Assembly (NCBI GenBank): GCA_932521035.1
Contig: OW051495.1
Span: forward strand, 186,001-250,000
Origin: Oscheius dolichura
Lineage: Eukaryota > Nematoda > Chromadorea > Rhabditida > Rhabditidae
Reading direction: 5' to 3'
DNA: 64,000 nt
Shown here: in pieces, positions 14,774 through 26,300 of the stretch
Position numbering within the stretch: the first letter of the stretch is position 1
Layout of the letters: the number at the start of each line of letters is the position of its first letter
Translations under genes and position numbers: made by a program
The notes under the pieces: model-generated
Databases searched by the model: none
What the model saw: the letters and a program-made list of their open reading frames with translations, nothing else
What the model was told of the DNA's origin: nothing

Positions 14774-17700
14774 GTGGACACGAAGGAGCATTCCGTTTTT
14801 AGCTGGTGGCTTCAAAAAGAGCATTCCGTTTTTAGCTGGTGGCTTCAAAAAGAGCGTTCCGTTTTTAGCTGGTGGACACGAAGGAGCGTTCCGTTTTTAG
14901 CTGGTGGCTTCAAAAAGAGCGTTCCGTTTTTTGCTGGTGGCTTCAAAAAGAGCGTTCCGTTTTCAGCTGGTGGACACGAAGGAGCATTCCGTTTTTAGCT
15001 GGTGGACACGAAGGAGCGTTCCGTTTTTAGCTGGTGGCTTCAAAAAGAGCGTTCCGTTTTTAGCTGGTGGCTTCAAAAAGAGCGTTCCGTTTTCAGCTGG
15101 TGGACACGAAGGAGCATTCCGTTTTTAGCTGGTGGACACGAAGGAGCATTCCGTTTTTAGCCGGTGGACACGAAGGAGCATTCCGTTTTTAGCCGGTGGA
15201 CACGAAGGAGCATTCCGTTTTTAGCTGGTGGACACGAAGGAGCATTCCGTTTTTAGCTGGTGGCTTCAAAAAGAGCATTCCGTTTTTAGCTGGTGGACAC
15301 GAAGGAGCATTCCGTTTTTAGCTGGTGGACACGAAGGAGCATTCCGTTTTTAGCTGGTGGACACGAAGGAGCATTCCGTTTTTAGCTGGTGGACACGAAG
15401 GAGCGTTCCGTTTTTAGCTGGTGGCTTCAAAAAGAGCATTCCGTTTTTAGCTGGTGGACACGAAGGAGCATTCCGTTTTTAGCTGGTGGACACGAAGGAG
15501 CATTCCGTTTTTAGCTGGTGGACACGAAGGAGCGTTCCGTTTTTAGCTGGTGGCTTCAAAAAGAGCATTCCGTTTTTAGCTGGTGGCTTCAAAAAGAGCA
15601 TTCCGTTTTTAGCTGGTGGACACGAAGGAGCATTCCGTTTTTAGCTGGTGGACACGAAGGAGCATTCCGTTTTTAGCTGGTGGACACGAAGGAGCGTTCC
15701 GTTTTTAGCTGGTGGCTTCAAAAAGAGCATTCCGTTTTTAGCTGGTGGACACGAAGGAGCGTTCCGTTTTTAGCTGGTGGCTTCAAAAAGAGCGTTCCGT
15801 TTTTAGCTGGTGGACACGAAGGAGCATTCCGTTTTTAGCTGGTGGACACGAAGGAGCATTCCGTTTTTAGCTGGTGGACACGAAGGAGCATTCCGTTTTT
15901 AGCTGGTGGCTTCAAAAAGAGCGTTCCGTTTTTAGCTGGTGGCTTCAAAAAGAGCGTTCCGTTTTCAGCTGGTGGACACGAAGGAGCATTCCGTTTTTAG
16001 CTGGTGGACACGAAGGAGCGTTCCGTTTTTAGCTGGTGGCTTCAAAAAGAGCATTCCGTTTTTAGCTGGTGGACACGAAGGAGCGTTCCGTTTTTAGCTG
16101 GTGGCTTCAAAAAGAGCGTTCCGTTTTTAGCTGGTGGACACGAAGGAGCATTCCGTTTTTAGCTGGTGGACACGAAGGAGCATTCCGTTTTTAGCTGGTG
16201 GACACGAAGGAGCGTTCCGTTTTTAGCTGGTGGCTTCAAAAAGAGCGTTCCGTTTTTAGCTGGTGGACACGAAGGAGCATTCCGTTTTTAGCTGGTGGAC
16301 ACGAAGGAGCATTCCGTTTTTAGCTGGTGGACACGAAGGAGCATTCCGTTTTTAGCTGGTGGCTTCAAAAAGAGCATTCCGTTTTTAGCTGGTGGCTTCA
16401 AAAAGAGCGTTCCGTTTTTAGCTGGTGGACACGAAGGAGCGTTCCGTTTTTAGCTGGTGGCTTCAAAAAGAGCGTTCCGTTTTTTGCTGGTGGCTTCAAA
16501 AAGAGCGTTCCGTTTTCAGCTGGTGGACACGAAGGAGCATTCCGTTTTTAGCTGGTGGACACGAAGGAGCGTTCCGTTTTTAGCTGGTGGCTTCAAAAAG
16601 AGCGTTCCGTTTTTAGCTGGTGGCTTCAAAAAGAGCGTTCCGTTTTCAGCTGGTGGACACGAAGGAGCATTCCGTTTTTAGCTGGTGGACACGAAGGAGC
16701 ATTCCGTTTTTAGCCGGTGGACACGAAGGAGCATTCCGTTTTTAGCCGGTGGACACGAAGGAGCATTCCGTTTTTAGCTGGTGGACACGAAGGAGCATTC
16801 CGTTTTTAGCTGGTGGACACGAAGGAGCATTCCGTTTTTAGCTGGTAGACACGAAGGAGCATTCCGTTTTTAGCTGGTGGCTTCAAAAAGAGCGTTCCGT
16901 TTTTAGCTGGTGGACACGAAGGAGCATTCCGTTTTTAGCTGGTGGACACGAAGGAGCATTCCGTTTTTAGCTGGTGGACGAAGGAGCATTCCGTTTTTAG
17001 CTGGTGGACGAAGGAGCATTCCGTTTTTAGCTGGTGGCTTCAAAAAGAGCATTCCGTTTTTAGCTGGTGGACACGAAGGAGCATTCCGTTTTTAGCTGGT
17101 GGACGAAGGAGCATTCCGTTTTTAGCTGGTGGACGAAGGAGCATTCCGTTTTTAGCTGGTGGCTTCAAAAAGAGCATTCCGTTTTTAGCTGGTGGACACG
17201 AAGGAGCATTCCGTTTTTAGCTGGTGGACACGAAGGAGCATTCCATTTTTAGCTGGTGGACACGAAGGAGCATTCCATTTTTAGCTGGTGGACACGAAGG
17301 AGCATTCCGTTTTTAGCTGGTGGCTTCAAAAAGAGCATTCCGTTTTTAGCTGGTGGACACGAAGGAGCATTCCGTTTTTAGCTGGTGGCTTCAAAAAGAG
17401 CATTCCGTTTTTAGCTGGTGGACACGAAGGAGCATTCCGTTTTTAGCTGGTGGACACGAAGGAGCATTCCATTTTTAGCTGGTGGACACGAAGGAGCATT
17501 CCATTTTTAGCTGGTGGACACGAAGGAGCATTCCGTTTTTAGCCGGTGGACACGAAGGAGCATTCCGTTTTTAGCTGGTGGACACGAAGGAGCATTCCGT
17601 TTTTAGCTGGTGGACACGAAGGAGCATTCCGTTTTTAGCTGGTGGCTTCAAAAAGAGCATTCCGTTTTTAGCTGGTGGACACGAAGGAGCATTCCGTTTT

Positions 17701-17880
17701 TAGCTGGTGGACACGAAGGAGCATTCCGTTTTTAGCTGGTGGACACGAAGGAGCATTCCGTGTTTAGCTGGTGGACACGAAGGAGCATTCCGTTTTTAGC
17801 CGGTGGACACGAAGGAGCATTCCGTGTTTAGCTGGTGGACACGAAGGAGCATTCCGTGTTTAGCTGGTGGACACGAAGGA
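14774..17880 (+). repeat. Sat1 higher-order duplication, 1,553-bp period
   Basis: Identical unit strings starting at 14,774 and 16,327, and at 14,904 and 16,457, give a constant 1,553-bp offset. The shared string includes rare TTTTTTGCTGG and TTTTCAGCTGG units in the same order. The right boundary is approximate. Confidence 0.8.
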
Positions 17881-18447
17881 GCATACCGTTTTTAGCTGGT
17901 GGCTTCAAAAAGAGCGTTCCGTTTTTAGCTGGTGGCTTCAAAAAGAGCGTTCCGTTTTTAGCTGGTGGACACGAAGGAGCATTCCGTTTTTAGCTGGTGG
18001 ACACGAAGGAGCATTCCGTTTTTAGCTGGTGGACACGAAGGAGCATTCCGTTTTTAGCTGGTGGACACGAAGGAGCGTTCCGTTTTTAGCTGGTGGACAC
18101 GAAGGAGCATTCCGTTTTTAGCTGGTGGACACGAAGGAGCGTTCCGTTTTTAGCTGGTGGCTTCAAAAAGAGCGTTCCGTTTTTAGCTGGTGGACACGAA
18201 GGAGCGTTCCGTTTTTAGCTGGTGGCTTCAAAAAGAGCGTTCCGTTTTTAGCTGGTGGACACGAAGGAGCATTCCGTTTTTAGCTGGTGGACACGAAGGA
18301 GCATTCCGTTTTTAGCTGGTGGACACGAAGGAGCGTTCCGTTTTTAGCTGGTGGCTTCAAAAAGAGCGTTCCGTTTTTAGCTGGTGGACACGAAGGAGCA
18401 TTCCGTTTTTAGCTGGTGGACACGAAGGAGCATTCCGTTATTAGCTG

Positions 18448-21400
18448 GTGGACACGAAGGAGCATTCCGTTTTTAGCTGGTGGCTTCAAAAAGAGCATTC
18501 CGTTTTTAGCTGGTGGCTTCAAAAAGAGCGTTCCGTTTTTAGCTGGTGGACACGAAGGAGCATTCCGTTTTTAGCTGGTGGCTTCAAAAAGAGCGTTCCG
18601 TTTTTAGCTGGTGGACACGAAGGAGCGTTCCGTTTTTAGATGGTGGCTTCAAAAAGAGCGTTCCGTTTTTTGCTGGTGGCTTCAAAAAGAGCGTTCCGTT
18701 TTCAGCTGGTGGACACGAAGGAGCATTCCGTTTTTAGCTGGTGGACACGAAGGAGCATTCCGTTATTAGCTGGTGGACACGAAGGAGCATTCCGTTTTTA
18801 GCTGGTGGCTTCAAAAAGAGCGTTCCGTTTTTAGCTGGTGGACACGAAGGAGCATTCCGTTTTTAGCTGGTGGCTTCAAAAAGAGCGTTCCGTTTTTAGC
18901 TGGTGGACACGAAGGAGCGTTCCGTTTTTAGATGGTGGCTTCAAAAAGAGCGTTCCGTTTTTTGCTGGTGGCTTCAAAAAGAGCGTTCCGTTTTCAGCTG
19001 GTGGACACGAAGGAGCATTCCGTTTTTAGCTGGTGGACACGAAGGAGCGTTCCGTTTTTAGCTGGTGGCTTCAAAAAGAGCGTTCCGTTTTTAGCTGGTG
19101 GCTTCAAAAAGAGCGTTCCGTTTTCAGCTGGTGGACACGAAGGAGCATTCCGTTTTTAGCTGGTGGACACGAAGGAGCATTCCGTTTTTAGCCGGTGGAC
19201 ACGAAGGAGCATTCCGTTTTTAGCCGGTGGACACGAAGGAGCATTCCGTTTTTAGCTGGTGGACACGAAGGAGCATTCCGTTTTTAGCTGGTGGACACGA
19301 AGGAGCATTCCGTTTTTAGCTGGTAGACACGAAGGAGCATTCCGTTTTTAGCTGGTGGCTTCAAAAAGAGCGTTCCGTTTTTAGCTGGTGGACACGAAGG
19401 AGCATTCCGTTTTTAGCTGGTGGACACGAAGGAGCATTCCGTTTTTAGCCGGTGGACACGAAGGAGCATTCCGTTTTTAGCTGGTGGACACGAAGGAGCA
19501 TTCCGTTTTTAGCTGGTGGACACGAAGGAGCATTCCGTTTTTAGCTGGTGGCTTCAAAAAGAGCATTCCGTTTTTAGCTGGTGGACACGAAGGAGCATTC
19601 CGTTTTTAGCTGGTGGACACGAAGGAGCATTCCGTTTTTAGCTGGTGGACACGAAGGAGCATTCCGTGTTTAGCTGGTGGACACGAAGGAGCATTCCGTT
19701 TTTAGCCGGTGGACACGAAGGAGCATTCCGTGTTTAGCTGGTGGACACGAAGGAGCATTCCGTGTTTAGCTGGTGGACACGAAGGAGCATACCGTTTTTA
19801 GCTGGTGGCTTCAAAAAGAGCGTTCCGTTTTTAGCTGGTGGCTTCAAAAAGAGCGTTCCGTTTTTAGCTGGTGGACACGAAGGAGCATTCCGTTTTTAGC
19901 TGGTGGACACGAAGGAGCATTCCGTTTTTAGCTGGTGGACACGAAGGAGCATTCCGTTTTTAGCTGGTGGACACGAAGGAGCGTTCCGTTTTTAGCTGGT
20001 GGACACGAAGGAGCATTCCGTTTTTAGCTGGTGGACACGAAGGAGCGTTCCGTTTTTAGCTGGTGGCTTCAAAAAGAGCGTTCCGTTTTTAGCTGGTGGA
20101 CACGAAGGAGCGTTCCGTTTTTAGCTGGTGGCTTCAAAAAGAGCGTTCCGTTTTTAGCTGGTGGACACGAAGGAGCATTCCGTTTTTAGCTGGTGGACAC
20201 GAAGGAGCATTCCGTTTTTAGCTGGTGGACACGAAGGAGCGTTCCGTTTTTAGCTGGTGGCTTCAAAAAGAGCGTTCCGTTTTTAGCTGGTGGACACGAA
20301 GGAGCATTCCGTTTTTAGCTGGTGGACACGAAGGAGCATTCCGTTATTAGCTGGTGGACACGAAGGAGCATTCCGTTTTTAGCTGGTGGCTTCAAAAAGA
20401 GCATTCCGTTTTTAGCTGGTGGCTTCAAAAAGAGCGTTCCGTTTTTAGCTGGTGGACACGAAGGAGCATTCCGTTTTTAGCTGGTGGCTTCAAAAAGAGC
20501 GTTCCGTTTTTAGCTGGTGGACACGAAGGAGCGTTCCGTTTTTAGATGGTGGCTTCAAAAAGAGCGTTCCGTTTTTTGCTGGTGGCTTCAAAAAGAGCGT
20601 TCCGTTTTCAGCTGGTGGACACGAAGGAGCATTCCGTTTTTAGCTGGTGGACACGAAGGAGCATTCCGTTATTAGCTGGTGGACACGAAGGAGCATTCCG
20701 TTTTTAGCTGGTGGCTTCAAAAAGAGCGTTCCGTTTTTAGCTGGTGGACACGAAGGAGCATTCCGTTTTTAGCTGGTGGCTTCAAAAAGAGCGTTCCGTT
20801 TTTAGCTGGTGGACACGAAGGAGCGTTCCGTTTTTAGATGGTGGCTTCAAAAAGAGCGTTCCGTTTTTTGCTGGTGGCTTCAAAAAGAGCGTTCCGTTTT
20901 CAGCTGGTGGACACGAAGGAGCATTCCGTTTTTAGCTGGTGGACACGAAGGAGCGTTCCGTTTTTAGCTGGTGGCTTCAAAAAGAGCGTTCCGTTTTTAG
21001 CTGGTGGCTTCAAAAAGAGCGTTCCGTTTTCAGCTGGTGGACACGAAGGAGCATTCCGTTTTTAGCTGGTGGACACGAAGGAGCATTCCGTTTTTAGCCG
21101 GTGGACACGAAGGAGCATTCCGTTTTTAGCCGGTGGACACGAAGGAGCATTCCGTTTTTAGCTGGTGGACACGAAGGAGCATTCCGTTTTTAGCTGGTGG
21201 ACACGAAGGAGCATTCCGTTTTTAGCTGGTAGACACGAAGGAGCATTCCGTTTTTAGCTGGTGGCTTCAAAAAGAGCGTTCCGTTTTTAGCTGGTGGACA
21301 CGAAGGAGCATTCCGTTTTTAGCTGGTGGACACGAAGGAGCATTCCGTTTTTAGCTGGTGGACGAAGGAGCATTCCGTTTTTAGCTGGTGGCTTCAAAAA

Positions 21401-22260
21401 GAGCATTCCGTTTTTAGCTGGTGGACACGAAGGAGCATTCCGTTTTTAGCTGGTGGACGAAGGAGCATTCCGTTTTTAGCTGGTGGACGAAGGAGCATTC
21501 CGTTTTTAGCTGGTGGCTTCAAAAAGAGCATTCCGTTTTTAGCTGGTGGACACGAAGGAGCATTCCGTTTTTAGCTGGTGGACGAAGGAGCATTCCGTTT
21601 TTAGCTGGTGGACGAAGGAGCATTCCGTTTTTAGCTGGTGGCTTCAAAAAGAGCATTCCGTTTTTAGCTGGTGGACACGAAGGAGCATTCCGTTTTTAGC
21701 TGGTGGACACGAAGGAGCATTCCATTTTTAGCTGGTGGACACGAAGGAGCATTCCATTTTTAGCTGGTGGACACGAAGGAGCATTCCGTGTTTAGCTGGT
21801 GGACACGAAGGAGCATTCCGTTTTTAGCTGGTGGCTTCAAAAAGAGCATTCCGTTTTTAGCTGGTGGACACGAAGGAGCATTCCGTTTTTAGCTGGCGGC
21901 TTCAAAAAGAGCATTCCGTTTTTAGCTGGTGGACACGAAGGAGCATTCCGTTTTTAGCTGGTGGACACGAAGGAGCATTCCATTTTTAGCTGGTGGACAC
22001 GAAGGAGCATTCCATTTTTAGCTGGTGGACACGAAGGAGCATTCCGTTTTTAGCCGGTGGACACGAAGGAGCATTCCGTTTTTAGCTGGTGGACACGAAG
22101 GAGCATTCCATTTTTAGCTGGTGGACACGAAGGAGCATTCCATTTTTAGCTGGTGGACACGAAGGAGCATTCCATTTTTAGCTGGTGGACACGAAGGAGC
22201 ATTCCGTTTTTAGCTGGTGGACACGAAGGAGCATTCCGTTTTTAGCCGGTGGACACGAAG
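18448..22260 (+). repeat. Sat1 higher-order duplication, 1,906-bp period
   Basis: Landmarks at 18,448, 18,546, 18,838 and 18,932 recur at 20,354, 20,452, 20,744 and 20,838, always 1,906 bp later. Shared private marks are the CCGTTATTAGC units and the TTTTTAGATGG units. Part of this block also matches 16,942-17,252 at a 4,479-bp offset through clusters of AC-deleted units, so duplications are nested. The right boundary is approximate. Confidence 0.8.
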
Positions 22261-23310
22261 GAGCATTCCGTTTTTAGCTGGTGGACACGAAGGAGCATTC
22301 CGTTTTTAGCCGGTGGACACGAAGGAGCATTCCGTTTTTAGCTGGTGGACACGAAGGAGCATTCCATTTTTAGCTGGTGGACACGAAGGAGCATTAAATT
22401 TTTAGCTGGTGGACACGAAGGAGCATTCCGTTTTTAGCCGGTGGACACGAAGGAGCATACCGTTTTTAGCTGGTGGCTTCAAAAAGAGCGTTCCGTTTTT
22501 AGCTGGTGGCTTCAAAAAGAGCGTTCCGTTTTTAGCTGGTGGACACGAAGGAGCATTCCGTTTTTAGCTGGTGGACACGAAGGAGCATTCCGTTTTTAGC
22601 TGGTGGACACGAAGGAGCATTCCGTTTTTAGCTGGTGGACACGAAGGAGCATTCCGTTTTTAGCTGGTGGACACGAAGGAGCGTTCCGTTTTTAGCTGGT
22701 GGCTTCAAAAAGAGCGTTCCGTTTTTAGCTGGTGGCTTCAAAAAGAGCGTTCCGTTTTTAGCTGGTGGACACGAAGGAGCGTTCCGTTTTTAGCTGGTGG
22801 CTTCAAAAAGAGCGTTCCGTTTTTAGCTGGTGGCTTCAAAAAGAGCGTTCCGTTTTTAGCTGGTGGCTTCAAAAAGAGCGTTCCGTTTTTAGCTGGTGGA
22901 CACGAAGGAGCGTTCCGTTTTTAGCTGGTGGCTTCAAAAAGAGCGTTCCGTTTTTAGCTGGTGGACACGAAGGAGCGTTCCGTTTTTAGCTGGTGGCTTC
23001 AAAAAGAGCGTTCCGTTTTTAGCTGGTGGCTTCAAAAAGAGCGTTCCGTTTTTAGCTGGTGGCTTCAAAAAGAGCGTTCCGTTTTTAGCTGGTGGACACG
23101 AAGGAGCATTCCGTTTTTAGCTGGTGGACACGAAGGAGCGTTCCGTTTTTAGCTGGTGGACACGAAGGAGCATTCCGTTTTTAGCTGGTGGACACGAAGG
23201 AGCATTCCGTTTTTAGCTGGTAGACACGAAGGAGCATTCCGTTTTTAGCCGGTGGACACGAAGGAGCGTTCCGTTTTTAGCCGGTGGACACGAAGGAGCG
23301 TTCTGTTTTT

Positions 23311-26300
23311 TCAATTTTTTAGGGCTAACGGGTTCTTCCATCAATTTTTTAGGGCTAACGGGTTCTTCCATCAATTTTTTAGGGCTAACGGGTTCTTCCA
23401 TCAATTTTTTAGGGCTAACGGATTTTACCATCAATTTTTTAGGGCTAACGGGTTCCTCCATCAATTTTTTAGGGCTAACGGGTTCCTCCATCAATTTTTT
23501 AGGGCTAACGGGTTCTTCCATCAATTGTTTAGGGCTAACGGGTTCTTCCATCAATTGTTTAGGGCTAACGGATTTTACCATCAATTTTTTAGGGCTAACG
23601 GGTTCTACCATCAATTTTTTAGGGCTAACGGGTTCCTCCATCAATTTTTTAGGGCTAACGGGTTCTACCATCAATTTTTTAGGGCTAACGGATTCTACCA
23701 TCAATTTTTTAGGGCTAACGGATTCTACCATCAATTTTTTAGGGCTAACGGATTCTACCATCAATTTTTTAGGGCTAACGGGTTCTACCATCAATTTTTT
23801 AGGGCTAACGGGTTCTTCCATCAATTGTTTAGGGCTAACGGATTTTACCATCAATTTTTTAGGGCTAACGGGTTCTACCATCAATTTTTTAGGGCTAACG
23901 GATTCTTCCATCAATTTTTTAGGGCTAACGGGTTCTACCATCAATTTTTTAGGGCTAACGGGTTCCTCCATCAATTTTTTAGGGCTAACGGGTTCCTCCA
24001 TCAATTTTTTAGGGCTAACGGATTCTACCATCAATTTTTTAGGGCTAACGGATTCTACCATCAATTTTTTAGGGCTAACGGATTCTACCATCAATTTTTT
24101 AGGGCTAACGGGTTCCTCCATCAATTTTTTAGGGCTAACGGGTTCTTCCATCAATTTTTTAGGGCTAACGGGTTCCTCCATCAATTTTTTAGGGCTAACG
24201 GGTTCCTCCATCAATTTTTTAGGGCTAACGGGTTCCTCCATCAATTTTTTAGGGCTAACGGGTTCCTCCATCAATTTTTTAGGGCTAACGGATTCTACCA
24301 TCAATTTTTTAGGGCTAACGGGTTCTACCATCAATTTTTTAGGGCTAACGGGTTCCTCCATCAATTTTTTAGGGCTAACGGGTTCTTCCATCAATTTTTT
24401 AGGGCTAACGGGTTCCTCCATCAATTTTTTAGGGCTAACGGGTTCCTCCATCAATTTTTTAGGGCTAACGGGTTCCTCCATCAATTTTTTAGGGCTAACG
24501 GGTTCCTCCATCAATTTTTTAGGGCTAACGGATTCTACCATCAATTTTTTAGGGCTAACGGATTCTACCATCAATTTTTTAGGGCTAACGGGTTCCTCCA
24601 TCAATTTTTTAGGGCTAACGGGTTCTACCATCAATTTTTTAGGGCTAACGGGTTCTTCCATCAATTTTTTAGGGCTAACGGATTCTACCATCAATTTTTT
24701 AGGGCTAACGGGTTCTACCATCAATTTTTTAGGGCTAACGGGTTCCTCCATCAATTTTTTAGGGCTAACGGGTTCTACCATCAATTTTTTAGGGCTAACG
24801 GGTTCTTCCATCAATTTTTTAGGGCTAACGGATTCTACCATCAATTTTTTAGGGCTAACGGGTTCCTCCATCAATTTTTTAGGGCTAACGGGTTCTTCCA
24901 TCAATTTTTTAGGGCTAACGGGTTCCTCCATCAATTTTTTAGGGCTAACGGATTCTACCATCAATTTTTTAGGGCTAACGGGTTCCTCCATCAATTTTTT
25001 AGGGCTAACGGGTTCTTCCATCAATTTTTTAGGGCTAACGGGTTCCTCCATCAATTTTTTAGGGCTAACGGGTTCCTCCATCAATTTTTTAGGGCTAACG
25101 GGTTCCTCCATCAATTTTTTAGGGCTAACGGGTTCCTCCATCAATTTTTTAGGGCTAACGGATTCTACCATCAATTTTTTAGGGCTAACGGGTTCTACCA
25201 TCAATTTTTTAGGGCTAACGGGTTCCTCCATCAATTTTTTAGGGCTAACGGGTTCTTCCATCAATTTTTTAGGGCTAACGGGTTCCTCCATCAATTTTTT
25301 AGGGCTAACGGGTTCCTCCATCAATTTTTTAGGGCTAACGGGTTCCTCCATCAATTTTTTAGGGCTAACGGGTTCCTCCATCAATTTTTTAGGGCTAACG
25401 GATTCTACCATCAATTTTTTAGGGCTAACGGGTTCCTCCATCAATTTTTTAGGGCTAACGGGTTCCTCCATCAATTTTTTAGGGCTAACGGATTCTACCA
25501 TCAATTTTTTAGGGCTAACGGGTTCCTCCATCAATTTTTTAGGGCTAACGGGTTCTACCATCAATTTTTTAGGGCTAACGGGTTCTTCCATCAATTTTTT
25601 AGGGCTAACGGATTCTACCATCAATTTTTTAGGGCTAACGGGTTCTTCCATCAATTTTTTAGGGCTAACGGATTTTACCATCAATTTTTTAGGGCTAACG
25701 GGTTCCTCCATCAATTTTTTAGGGCTAACGGATTCTACCATCAATTTTTTAGGGCTAACGGGTTCTACCATCAATTTTTTAGGGCTAACGGGTTCTTCCA
25801 TCAATTTTTTAGGGCTAACGGATTTTACCATCAATTTTTTAGGGCTAACGGGTTCTTCCATCAATTTTTTAGGGCTAACGGATTTTACCATCAATTTTTT
25901 AGGGCTAACGGATTCTTCCATCAATTTTTTAGGGCTAACGGATTCTACCATCAATATTTTAGGGCTAACGGATTCTACCATCAATTTTTTAGGGCTAACG
26001 GATTCTTCCATCAATTTTTTAGGGCTAACGGGTTCCTCCATCAATTTTTTAGGGCTAACGGGTTCCTCCATCAATTTTTTAGGGCTAACGGGTTCCTCCA
26101 TCAATTTTTTAGGGCTAACGGGTTCTACCATCAATTTTTTAGGGCTAACGGATTCTACCATCAATTTTTTAGGGCTAACGGGTTCCTCCATCAATTTTTT
26201 AGGGCTAACGGGTTCTACCATCAATTTTTTAGGGCTAACGGGTTCTACCATCAATTTTTTAGGGCTAACGGATTCTACCATCAATTTTTTAGGGCTAACG

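Larger units (their letters stand above)
1..23310 (+). repeat. Sat1: 32/33-bp satellite array
   Basis: About 720 tandem units fill this block without a break. Two unit types alternate irregularly. Type A (32 bp) begins AGCTGGTGGACACGAAGG and continues AGCATTCCGTTTTT. Type B (33 bp) begins AGCTGGTGGCTTCAAAAAG and ends the same way. Point variants are few and recurrent: GCATT or GCGTT, AGCTGG or AGCCGG, GGTGG, GGCGG or GGTAG, and TTTTTAGC, TTTTTTGC or TTTTCAGC. Rare shorter units lack an AC (about 10,067, 11,228, 16,976 and 21,360) or a G (about 12,808 and 12,936). The two unit lengths rotate the reading frame, so only short open frames occur and I call no gene. The array starts before or at the left edge of the window. 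Confidence 0.98.

Noticed and set aside
6..23152. Many 60-106-codon frames in Sat1
   Set aside because: These are phases of the 32/33-bp repeat. The same peptides recur in shifted order and end wherever unit length changes the frame.
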